A stretch of DNA of 64,000 nucleotides. It comes from Heterostelium album PN500 (lineage: Eukaryota; Evosea; Eumycetozoa; Acytosteliales; Acytosteliaceae). The notes beneath the pieces are model-generated. The model searched no databases. It saw only the letters and a list, made by a program, of their open reading frames with translations, and was not told the origin of the DNA. The position numbers were made by a program, and so were the translations under genes. The stretch is taken from assembly GCF_000004825.1 (NCBI RefSeq), contig NW_008805066.1, positions 744,001-808,000 on the forward strand. Reading direction: 5' to 3'. This document shows positions 1 through 9,800 of the stretch, in pieces; the first letter of the stretch is position 1, and each line of letters begins with the position of its first letter.

Positions 1-606
1 TTGGTCTCATTTTTCTAAAATAAATACCTCCTACTTCGTCTGTAAAAAAATAATAATTAATATAATAAACTAATAATCTATATAATAAAAGATATTACTT
101 TTACTTCTATAATAGATATATGATGCAATATATCAGTCATTCAAAGCATAGATCGTTATATTGTAATATTTTTGTATTGGTAGCGGATAAACTTGACACA
201 CGGTTGAAGAATATTCCTGCAAGTATCCACAACTGTACTATCTATTTCAATAGTAAACAATGATTCATTAGGAACTCCATCATTGTTCCATATTTGTCGG
301 AGCTCACAAATGTCAGATATAATGGAACGAATTCAGTAAGGTAGGTATTCAATAAGGGTCAATTCATAGTATTTGATCAATATTTTCCAGAACAGATAAA
401 GGGAAAGAATAGCATTAAATACTGATTAATCAGAGTTTGAGACACCATGGGATACAACCCTGAACTATTTCACAAGAAATCGAATATAACCAAATAAAAC
501 AATCTGAAACCAAGTAATTAATTAATTATAACTATCTCTCGCCGTACACTCTACTCCAATACCTTTCTACAACAATAAATTTATGATTCAACTAACATTG
601 TCTAAC
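1..606. other. AT-rich intergenic sequence at window start
   Basis: No convincing coding frame is visible on either strand. The stretch carries one copy of a dispersed ~75-bp repeat (367-441) that recurs at 3162-3236. It is otherwise low-complexity AT sequence downstream of the minus-strand gene ending at 607. Confidence 0.6.
367..441 (+). repeat. Dispersed ~75-bp repeat, copy A
   Basis: This stretch begins AGTATTTGATC and contains CCAGAA..AGAT.AAGGGAAAGAATA. It aligns nearly base for base with 3162-3236 (copy B), roughly 85% identical by eye. Copy B lies just upstream of a gypsy integrase relic, so the pair may be pieces of a retroelement LTR or leader; that origin is inference. Confidence 0.6.
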
Positions 607-2650
607 TCATTCATATTTGGAAAGTGGCATGTCCAATACGTACTGATTCACCGTTGCATGTTGATAGGTCTTCTGAAACCGAAAGACGTCAAACTTTGAG
701 GTGGGCACAACGAAGTAAAGATCAACAGCACCAAAGCCACCATCGTTGATCAAGTTTGCGAACTCTACTTCGTTTGTGGGATGGTCGTCAGAGATAGTCA
801 TTTGGAAAAAGATCGAACGGTCAGGTGCATCCTTCTTGATAATCGAATGCACACAAGAGAAGGTGGGGGACATAGGAATAGAATAGAAGCCAGTTTGGAT
901 GAGCTCTTCTCCAACAAAAGACCTTTGATTCAAGTTGCCAAATGTGATTGTGTCCCACTTGAGGCGTTGAACGTTTGATTCGAGTTTCCAAGCTCTCTGA
1001 GTGACCTTGGTTGCTAAGTGATCTCTGGATGAGATGTTGTGTGATTTGATCCTGATAGTAAAAGGTCCTTTACTCTTCAGAGAGGAGAAAGTGAAGCCAC
1101 GGAAATGATCGGTTGAAGTGGTTCCAACAACTTCGTTACTGCTGTCCAACAGCTCCAACTTCTCTGTCGATGAAAAGAGAGGCCGAACTGTGAAGGAGTT
1201 TGAATTGTCGCAAAGTGCCATGTGAGAGATCTTCTCGAAGAATGAACCACCGAGACTGTGCTGAAGTGGTGATACATCTTGAATGAAGGAAATGATTGCG
1301 TTCTTATTGGCGTGAACCAACAATGTCGTTATCCTATCTGCAATGTACTTTGATCCAAACTCGATCCTTGTGTGTCTGAAGCCATTGTCTATCGCGTACG
1401 TGTGGAGAATCTTGTGTGAAATTGACATTGAGAAGGTAGACTCTCCAACAAACTTCGAGACCAATGGCAAGTCACATTGAGCAATGGCATCATCGAGCCC
1501 CTTCGTATCTGTGTCGTTGGAAAAGACGTATCGTGGTATTCCACCCCAATGATCAAAGTTGAGATCAATGCATTTGAGGTCGAATTTGTTGAATATTTCT
1601 TTGTGTGCGAATTTGATCTCTTCATATGTCCACGGACTCAGCCAATACTTTTTGTGTTCACTGTAAGTCTGTGAAAATATGTCAGTGGCATATGATAGCA
1701 AAAATATTTTGGACTACCTTACCTTGAGGTACTCTTTGTACTTTTCTGGATTTGGTGACGAGACCATAAAGACACTACATTGGCATTTGACTTGTTGTTC
1801 ATAGTTCACAGAGTCAACGAGGTAGATGGCATCACGGTCCATTAGCTGTTGTTGCAACTCATTTGCCTGTGAATACTTGATAACTCGTCGTGAGTCCGAT
1901 ACAGCATCATGTTCAAAGAGCAATACACCGAGATTGTGAGCAGAGTGGAACACAAGCGTTCGTTTGGTTCCCTTGGCAAGATAGAACAATATGAAGATGA
2001 GAAGGAATCTCTTTCCAATACCAGGATTGCCGGTGACAAGGATGCGAAAGAAATCCAACTGAGGTGTGATGAGGTCGATGAGCTTGAGATAGCTGTCCCT
2101 GATGAAGATCGCTGTTTCAGGGTTGAGGTCTTGCAACAACTCTTTGGACCATCCTGCTGGAAGACTAAAGACTGAGTTGGTGGGTGGTATTGGAAGTGTG
2201 AACAGTTGATCAAATGCGTATTCGACTGTGATAATCGAACAACAATGTCAGTAACGATCAAGCAGGATATATTATGTGTTTCAATATATTGAAAGAGCTT
2301 AGGGAATATAAGCTAAAAGGGATAATATTTAAAATACACTGATTAAACTTACGTTGTTGACCTGCTAGGTGAACAAGGAAAGTAGAAATAGAAGTGAAAG
2401 AATGAATATGTTAATGGATGTTGAAGGTTAGGGATAAAGAAAGATGTTTGATGGGTAATAGTGTTTTGTAGATGTATGTATGTATGTATGTATGTATGTA
2501 TGTATGTGTGTGTGTATGTAGGAAACGTGTGTAGGAAACGAGTGTAGGAAACGTAATGATGTTCATGCTGATATTACCATTAACTTGGTCAAAAGGCTTT
2601 GAATCATTGGTTGAAGTAGTGGTAGAGGAAGATGCTTCATTGCCAGACAT
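607..2650 (-). CDS. Crinkler/RHS-like P-loop ATPase protein, short form (no nuclease segment)
   Basis: The model has four exons on the minus strand: 2578-2650, a 12-nt micro-exon 2353-2364, 1723-2225 and 607-1668. Phases close exactly and give about 549 residues. Exon 1 starts MSGNEASSS and is shared with the gene at 6878-10481. The next exon carries a P-loop region (GNPGIGKR, then AIYLVDS as Walker B) ending in the family motif VSSPNPEKYKEYLK. The last exon carries WGGIPRYVF, the conserved signature of Crinkler/RHS-type proteins, and an LYFVVP motif near the end. The Walker A lysine is followed by Arg instead of the usual Ser/Thr, so ATP binding may be altered. Compared with its neighbour it lacks the ~310-residue exon bearing the putative nuclease. 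CRN/RHS proteins are known as mobile-element-derived effectors with NTPase and nuclease parts; the role in this organism is unknown. Family assignment is good; the micro-exon is inferred from phase only. Confidence 0.72.
2416..2451. repeat. Intron-borne repeat shared with intron of the gene at 3664-4665
   Basis: These 36 bp lie inside the first intron of the CRN-like gene. They contain GAAGGTTAGGGATAAAGAAA and match 4073-4109, inside the intron of the neighbouring gene, at almost every base. Confidence 0.7.
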
Positions 2651-2872
2651 GGTTTCACACTAAAGAAATATAGATTGATGTGCTGAATAATAGAATAATG
2701 AGAAATAGAAAATGTTGAAGAAATGAATAAAGAGATAATATGTAATTGAAAGAACAAAGAATTGTTACTTGTTGTTGAGGTTAGAAAAATGTGAATGGTA
2801 GAAGAGTTGTTGTTGTTGTTGTTGTTGTTGAGGAGAGCTTATATACGTTTGTGTGAAGTACAAAACAAATTT
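2555..2872 (-). repeat. Duplicated promoter plus first exon, copy 1
   Basis: About 318 bp covering the upstream region, start codon, exon 1 and intron donor of the CRN-like gene is repeated at 10385-10712. I see one base change near 2678, a different (TTG)n length and a short insertion as the main differences. A TATA-like TTATATACG sits near the upstream edge in both copies. Similarity stops abruptly at both ends, as expected for a segmental copy carrying a promoter to a new gene body. Confidence 0.9.
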
Positions 2873-3161
2873 GCAAAAAATAATTAATAAAAATATAAAA
2901 AATGATTTATTAAGTTTTATATTGGGTTTGCAAACTTTTTAAATAATTAAATTATTAATTTTTTAATCCTCAATAAGAAATCTTGTTTCAATATTTAAAA
3001 AGATCAATATATATCATTTATCTTTGGAATTAAATGTTAAAATCAATGTTATTTTGTAGGGTCTACCAATGTATAATTTGTCTTTGGCCACTTACGATCA
3101 TGAATAAGTGCTACTGTATCTTACAACCTGACGAACATATAGTAGGTCGTGTGCTCCACGT

Positions 3162-3236
3162 ATAGTATTTGATCTATATTCTCCAGAAGAGATTAAGGGA
3201 AAGAATATCAATAAATACTAATTAATTAGAGTTGAG
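3162..3236 (+). repeat. Dispersed ~75-bp repeat, copy B
   Basis: Near-copy of 367-441. It sits about 60 bp upstream of the gypsy integrase fragment. The rest of 2873-3290 is AT-rich sequence with no visible gene. Confidence 0.6.
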
Positions 3237-3284
3237 ATAAATATGAGGAGTCAGACATTATTAATGGAATTATAAATTTATTGT

Positions 3285-3660
3285 TGGTGGCAGTATTGGG
3301 TAGCGTGGACGGCGAGATATGCCCAAGTCAATCAAGCCAAACAACATGATAAGGATCGTAAACCAGTCAAATTCAAAGTAGACGATTGGATCCTTGTCAA
3401 CAGATGCAGACTAGATACTCAAAGGACAGTCGACAACGACAATAAGAAACTCCATCAACAATGGTGTGGACCATTTCAAAATCACCTCGGCCGAGTCAGA
3501 TATCAAAGTCACAATTAAGATCAACAATTCAAGGAAGTCGTCTAGAACAGTCCATGTAGCCGACATCAAGTTGCTAGTTGGTGATCCTCAAGAGACCAAC
3601 GTTGACGACATTCATTCAATTATATCTAAAAAGGAATCGTCAAACATACCTAATCCATAA
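3285..3660 (+). pseudogene. Ty3/gypsy retrotransposon integrase C-terminal relic
   Basis: The frame starting near 3285 reads as the end of a retroviral-type integrase: YWVAWTARYAQ, then KFKVDDWILVN, then a W-C-GPF block. The open frame then shifts by one base at about 3478-3482 and continues as FKITSAESD...VHVADIKLLV to a stop at 3658-3660. This is the GPY/F module that closes many gypsy integrases: a small beta-barrel with a GPF core followed by a VHVxxLK strand. The catalytic core, reverse transcriptase, RNase H and LTRs are not recognisable around it, so only a frameshifted tail remains. Dictyostelids are known to carry gypsy-like elements (for example Skipper and DGLT-A in D. discoideum); which one this came from cannot be told here. 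Confidence 0.7.
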
Positions 3661-3663
3661 TCA

Positions 3664-4665
3664 TCAGTCACCATGGATGGAGTTGGGTTCTTCCGAATAC
3701 AAATCATCTGTTGCCTCTGGGAGCTTGATTTCGATCAAGTATTGAGCAATGTTGTTCTCATCCTCGAATGCATAGACGTCGTTCAACTTCTCTTTTGTTG
3801 TCTTGGAGTTCTCCATGTCTTGTTCTTCCTTGGTTCCCTTCTTTGGGAATGAGTAAAAGATAGGCCTCAGGTAGATCTCGCTAGACCAAGGACAGATGGC
3901 AATGAGTCGAATGTGGAGATTGGGATCTCCAAATTTGTCTCTCAATTGTTCGGCATACGACTTACGCGCTTCGGGTCCCAAAGCACTATGTTTAGATGTG
4001 ACGGTATTTTGTAGGAAGTTACCTAGAGCAAGATGGAAAAGGAGATAGAATGAGAGAGAGTAGTTGAAGAATGGATGATGAAGGTTAGGGATAAAGAAAA
4101 GATGTTTGAGAATGATGATGAAAAAAAAAAGTAAAATGTAGGTAGAGAGAGAGAGAAAGAGAAAGAGAGAATGAAAAGAGGAATCAAATACAAATTAGAG
4201 GAAATATGTGGTATGTAAAAGAGTTGAATAGAAGGATTTAAGTAGTGAAAGAGATAAAGAGAGAGAGAGAGATGAAGAGAGAGAGTGAAAGATAAAAAGA
4301 AAAAAGAGAATGAAAAGGTAGAAAAAGAAGTGATAGAAGGTAATATGTTAGTTAGAGAGTTCGGAAGGATATTTAGGTTGGATATGTATTTGTTTATAAG
4401 TGTTTGTTGGTGTAGATGTATAAATACCTTGTGCTGTTGGATGTGCATTCTCGGCATCCGTGATCATCTTATTGAGGTATTTGTCAAGGCGATCAGGAGT
4501 ACGAGCATCAGCTGGGCCGTAGGCATTGATGATGTATGTTGCTTCATCCTTTGACTTCTTGAGGATGTCTATGCACTTGTCCTTCAAATCTATCGAGAGG
4601 CGAGAGGCTTCGATGGTAGCGAGAGCAACTTTGGTGTTATCATCTGCCATGTTGGTATGATGCAC
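3664..4665 (-). CDS. Uncharacterised two-exon protein (about 193-198 aa)
   Basis: Exon 1 is 4428-4665 and exon 2 is 3664-4022; the phase-1 intron (4023-4427) closes the frame exactly. Two start codons are possible, at 4665 and at 4650 (MADDNTK); I favour the second because the residues before it look like leader. The product is soluble and charged, with no signal peptide or membrane segment. An N-terminal helical part (KCIDILKKSKDEATYI...) is followed by a short beta-rich part ending EIKLPEATDDLY. I do not recognise the family. The intron is notable: its 5' end (GTATTTATACATCTACA) and an internal 36-bp stretch are shared with introns of the flanking CRN-like genes, and its sense strand is almost pure pyrimidine. 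The shared intron suggests the gene belongs to the same accessory neighbourhood. Confidence 0.6.
4073..4109. repeat. Intron-borne repeat, second copy
   Basis: Matches 2416-2451 with one substitution and one extra A. It lies within the 405-nt intron of the gene at 3664-4665. Confidence 0.7.
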
Positions 4666-5029
4666 ACTAATGTTTGGTTGTGAGTGTAAATGTTGTCTTG
4701 TATTGTATATATCTAAATGTGAGAAATGATGTAATAAGTAAGTTGGTGACTATTTTCGCTATGTCTGGTCAGGTGTGGGTTTTTAAATGATTTTTAACAA
4801 ATCCAGAGCTATACCATACAACTGTACATGGAAAGAAATCATTGATTCACCATCCAGAGTCAAATATAGCAGAGACATCACATCAAGTAAGATGGAAATA
4901 CATAATCTTTAAGGACAAAGCAATATCGACATCAAAAGTAAAAAAAACCAAAGGTTTTGTAAGTAAAAAAACAATATTGATATCATTACTATAAATAACT
5001 TAATTTTTTTATTTTTATTATTTTTTTTT

Positions 5030-5560
5030 TTTGTTTAGTTTAAGGTCAGGTACCAAAAACTATGTCCAAAATGTAAAAGGTGTCCAATGTAGTCCAACTC
5101 TTCTCAAGGAAATAGATTTCTTAGAAAGACGTTCTCATTCTCGATATGGTGCCAGAGTAAAGACCTACCTTTTCGACGAATATAATACATCAAGTAAATA
5201 TACTATAAAGCGCTTTTTTAAATTCATTCATTTATTAACAATTATTTTTATTTTATTTTTTTTTACAAAATAAAATTATAGATTTTTCCACCAAAGCTAA
5301 AGGAAATGGAAAAGATCTATGTTCAAGAAAAGTCAGATGTCAAAAGAAAAGAAGTGTATAAAGCCGCCAAAGTCAAAGCTCCTCCGGATGATCCTAATTC
5401 TTATGTTATCAAATACTATTTGGATGGGACAAAGTATTACATCAACCGTGATTTCAATGCCTGTTTGAACATGGTTACTATTACCGAAGCATATTTAAAA
5501 GGTATAGCTCGTCCAACTTTATTGTGTCCATTCAAAAAGGACAACCCAGAGGATGATTGA
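5030..5560 (+). pseudogene. Fanzor (eukaryotic TnpB-like) C-terminal fragment, decayed
   Basis: Two open pieces are separated by an intron-like AT block (5194-5280). The first reads GTKNYVQNVKGVQCSP...RVKTYLFDEYNTSS. The second reads ...KYYINRDFNACLNM... and ends in RPTLLCPF. In TnpB and Fanzor nucleases the RuvC-II region is followed by a T-S-x-x-C zinc ribbon and then an R-D-x-N-A-x-x-N RuvC-III motif; the pieces here show DEYNTSS, then RDFNACLNM, in that order. The expected paired cysteines after TSS are not present, and the only plausible splice between the pieces does not keep frame, so I read this as a dead fragment. No N-terminal part, terminal repeats or omega-RNA-like structure could be identified. 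Assignment is by motif memory only. Confidence 0.5.
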
Positions 5561-5835
5561 ATCGATCTCACCGAAGATGAAAGTAGAATGAAATTTTTTT
5601 AAAAACAAATGAAAAGCACAAAATTAACTTTTGTTTCTCAAGAGAATAAATCAATTTAAATATTAGATCACCACCCACTAAGATTTTATTAAATCATCTT
5701 TCCATTTTCAATGAAAAAAGTTATTTGATTTAGATCAATTAATTTGAATATTTTTACTTATTTATTTTTTTTGTAGAAAGAAAAGAGAAAAAAAAAAACG
5801 ATTTTTTTATACAATTAATCTATCTATTTATCTGT

Positions 5836-6120
5836 CTATGGTCCGTTGTAACGAATGGCAACGATTGAATTGGAACCATCATTAGAGACCAAGAGACATT
5901 CGGCAACACCAGCACCGCATGGAGCTAAACGACCGAGTGAAACAGGACGGAATGACCACGAGTCACCAGTGGAAGTTGGAACACCACCAAAGAACTTGGT
6001 GAGAGTTGCATTCACTTGGTAATGATTGACATCGGTGACAATGTGTACCACTTGATAACCGGTCGATGGTTGACGATTCCACGATCCGTGCAATGCAACG
6101 AACAATCGCATACCAACCAT
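5836..6120 (-). pseudogene. Sorbosone/glucose dehydrogenase-like C-terminal fragment
   Basis: A 94-residue frame starts at an internal Met and contains LFVALHGSWNRQPSTGYQVV, which closely matches the beta-propeller segment FVA-HGSWNR-PTGY-V of PQQ-dependent sugar (L-sorbosone/aldose) dehydrogenase-like proteins. It ends in a strand pair with CLLVSNDGSNSIVAIRY. Only the last quarter of the usual ~400-residue protein is present. Directly upstream the frame continues open but is interrupted by TGA, and nothing further upstream resembles the propeller. It is therefore a 5'-truncated remnant, or less likely the last exon of a gene whose other exons I cannot recognise. Confidence 0.6.
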
Positions 6121-6662
6121 GTAGACTTGTCATCCATTAAAACCTTCTCCACCTATAAGACCACCATTACTGTAATGAAGATCTATCATAGCTATAAACA
6201 TAATAGTATAATAAATATTAAAATTTTTAATAAACCATAAAAAAAAAATCATTAATGGTAGTACAAGGATAATTTAAAAAAAAAAAAACAATTTTAAATG
6301 ACAATATAAGGTGGAAGTTGATGTATGAGAGAAATCCATAGAAATGGCCACCATCTGGTCCAACACAAACAACTAAGAGTTGGCACTCAAATACCAACAG
6401 AATATCAAACAAATCGACAACTTCAACAAACACTGGAACAACTGCAAACTTCTCACCACTAAGTTACCTGCTTTCCTAGAAAGAACATCAGGAACCATTC
6501 TGATTATATATAATAAATGAAAGATTGGCAAGGTAGGTATCTTGGAATGATAATTTATTGGTTGTATCAATATATTCTTCTCCAATTTATTCGAGAAGAA
6601 TATGTAATAAACGGTTGGAAGTCTTTCAATTTGGATAATATAGTGATAAAAAATGATACTAA

Positions 6663-6715
6663 TTGGATAGTATGTTTATTGTTGTCTGATTGGTTGTTAT
6701 AGGAAGGGCTGCGAG
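6663..6715 (+). repeat. 53-bp imperfect direct repeat, unit 1
   Basis: Shares TTGGATAG...TTTATTGTTGT.TGA..GGTTGTT with 6775-6827; both units are 53 bp and both end in GCTGCGAG. By eye about 75% identical. Confidence 0.6.
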
Positions 6716-6774
6716 AGTCATTCTCTGAATTAGGTGTACAACTAAACAGTTGGAATTTTATAAAGTGATCCTGG

Positions 6775-6827
6775 TTGGATAGAAAATTTATTGTTGTTTG
6801 ACAGGTTGTTGTAAAATGAGCTGCGAG
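6775..6827 (+). repeat. 53-bp imperfect direct repeat, unit 2
   Basis: Second unit of the repeat at 6663-6715, 112 bp downstream in the same orientation. It lies just beyond the 3' end of the CRN-like gene. Confidence 0.6.
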
Positions 6828-6877
6828 AAGTGAGTTATTTAGCTGAGTGGGAGCTGCGAGGAGGATCAACTGACGAA

Positions 6878-9800
6878 CTAGGGCAATGATGCTGGCAACT
6901 CAATCAACAACGCATACTGGGTGACTTTCTTCACTTGCTTGGATATCTTGGAAGCTTTCTTCTTCTTCTCGGTGAGATAATTCTGTTCTCTGAATGTGTC
7001 GTACCGATCTTTAGGAAGGACGAAATACAAGTCTACTTGTGCCACTCCCGTTCCGAGTTGATCGATGATATCGGACAGTTTGTTCATCACTGGTGGATGC
7101 TCATTCGAGGTGGTGACCTGAAACAGCTGGTTGGGTTTAATCAAACTATCGATCGCAGGAAAGTTGTCAAAGTTAGGGAGTAGATACTTGTTTGGTGGTG
7201 ATAAGCCAATATCTGCGATAGAGCGGAGTGTGGAAGAAACTGTTGGCGTGAATGTGATCTTGTCTGTTGCAGTGGTGGTTAGGTTTCTTCTTTCAAACTC
7301 TCCTCCTTGTTGCAATAGTCTGTGAGCAAAAGACTCGAAGAATGATCCACCCAGAGGTGAGTGCAAAAACTTGTGCACATGAAGTTGCTTGACGACCGAG
7401 TTGATGTCGTCCGCCTCGACAGCCTTGACAACTCGCTCAGCAACGTACTTGGATGAGAACTGTAGCTTCATCGAGGCGTACTTTGGAAGAGCAGCCTGCT
7501 CGTATGGGATAATTTGAATCACTTTGTGACTGCCTGGTGCAATCGGATCCTCCTTGCCAATGCTCTCGACGCATAAGTCCAGATTGATTGTTGATATCGC
7601 ATTCTCTATTTCACATTGGCCGACTCAACAAGGGCTTTCTCGAGCACAAAACGAGGAATGCCTCCCCATTTGTTCCAAAGAGATTCGAGTATTTGCTGCA
7701 GATGTAAACAATTTTTATGAGTGTATGAAACTTTGGAATCAGACAGTGGACCTACTTACCTGTGTGACATTTGGGTATAAAATTGGTCTTACGTGATCAA
7801 GTTCGGATTTGCACCAAGGTGGCATATACCTGCGGGCCGTGCCAACGTTCTTCAGAAACTCTTTGTAGATCTTCGGATCAGGCGATGAAACAATGATCGT
7901 TTTAGCTGCGACATTTATCTCCTCTTTGCTGTCTACCAAAAAGAAAGTTGATCTGAGATCAAGGTGAGTGGTAAAATCACTCTTGGGTCCACGTCTGACA
8001 ACTGGAATGCCACCAACGTAAGTGTAGAGAAAGTATAAATCGTCATTCTTGGCGTGAATCGAGTGAACAACCATAGTTCCCTTGACCCGTGCGATGAGAT
8101 ACATAATGTAGAAGAGGAAACAGGACTTACCAGTTCCTGGATTGCCAGTGATAACGAATGCATTATTAGAGTCTGTGGTTGGAGTTGAAGTTGAATTAAC
8201 TTCATATTGATCAAATTCTGCATAGATTTGATCTTTCAGCTCAACATAGCAATCTCTCACGTAGATAGATGATCTCTTGACACTATGCCCCATGAAGTGC
8301 ACGCCCACTGGGAGGGAAAGGATATTGACTGCGGGATCAATCGTGGCACTGTGCAACGTCCTCCAAAACTCGAGCTCTGAAGCAACTGTATTGACAATTA
8401 AGAAGTGGAATAAGTTTGTCAGTATCATTAAGGTTGTTGGTTTGTGTAGATGTACATACCTTCTGGTGTTGGTGTTTGAGGAGCTGTTGTGTATGAAGTA
8501 TGATGAGAAGAAGAGTGAGTGTATATTGGTTGAGACAGGACGGACTGCGAGAGAATAGATCTAACTGAAATAACTCTGTGAATGGGTATCCTCGTGGTCC
8601 ATTCTGTATCGAGTGTGGAGAAGCTGGAGCGCTCGAAGGCCAAAAGCTTCACGACGGTCATCATCATCCAAGTCTTCAAATGAAGCAATGTCATCCTTTG
8701 GAGAAGGATTGACTGAGGAAAAGGTGAAGAGTTTCGGTTGGACGTCACAAACTTTGAATCCAGTATTGTTGCTGTAATCACCACCACCGAGCCATCCAGA
8801 TTTGAATTCACCAAGATACTCTTGAATGAATGATCTGGCTTGAGCATTGTTGAGAGAAGCATGCGACAATTCTAGTGGGTGACTCCACCATGAGAAGTAC
8901 CATGCTTCGTTGAGATCGGTAAGCAAATGAATGACGGGATGAGACGTAGTGTGAATTGATGCTGCAATGAGTTGAGCCCATCCTTGATAGAAGCTGTTGT
9001 CCACGAGGTTCTCTGGCTTTTTGAGTTCGATGTACACATATATCTGAGATTTGAGAAGAGCACGATGCCGTTGTGGAGGCGCAATGATGATAGCTGTTGT
9101 TCCCTTGAGAGAGAAAGGTAGGCAGTCTGCATAGCTGGAAACCAACAAAAAAGATCCATCGTTGCTCACATTGTGATAGGCAAAGTGTTTTTGGTCGATT
9201 GGAATGTGTCTTTCTAGCCATTCCATGACGCTCAATTGCTCTTCCTCTTCGTCATTATCCACGGCAGCTTCTTCGTCGAACTCGATATGTTGTGTTTCGC
9301 CAACGTCTTTCAACCACTGATAGTTGACTGCGGTTGCACCTTTCTTCACCTTCACTGTGATCTTGGAATCTCTGAGCTTCAACCTTGCAGAGTCTGAAAT
9401 CTCTGTCCACTTGACTCCTGATATCTTGGACATGGAGTAGGAAGCCTTTGATGATTTTGACATCTTTTCCAAAAGAAATAACGCTCGATCAATCTTTGCC
9501 TCTACAAGGTGGAATAGGTTAGTAAGCAGTTCTTAAGAGATAGTTTGATTGTGTTAATGCGATTTGTAGATGTGTACATACCTTGTTGCTGAGGTGCTGC
9601 TGTATTTCAAGAAAGATAAGAAGAAGAGACAGAAGGAATGTGTATGAATGGGTAGTAGGTAATCGTGAAGTAATAATATGTTTGGTAGAGTAATGAAAGA
9701 AGGGATGAGCGAGAGAGAGAATGTGAGAAGCCAGAAGAGGAGAAGTGTATGAAGAAAGATAAGTAGAAGAAGAAAGTAATATTTGTAAGAATATGTAGTG

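Larger units (their letters stand above)
6121..6877. other. Intergenic stretch with imperfect direct repeat
   Basis: No supported gene. A 53-bp imperfect direct repeat lies at 6663-6715 and 6775-6827. Frames near 6227-6585 on the minus strand are short and overlap one another; none shows a recognisable domain. Confidence 0.5.

Noticed and set aside
781-978. 65-residue plus-strand frame
   Set aside because: Shadow of the CRN-like exon on the opposite strand.
4023-4457. 144-residue Ser/Phe/Leu-rich open frame on the minus strand
   Set aside because: It lies in the polypyrimidine intron of the gene at 3664-4665; composition alone keeps it open.
6373-6585. MVPDVLSRK on the minus strand, reminiscent of the gypsy RNase H end (ADALSR)
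   Set aside because: Only five or six residues match and no neighbouring RT or RNase H sequence is present.
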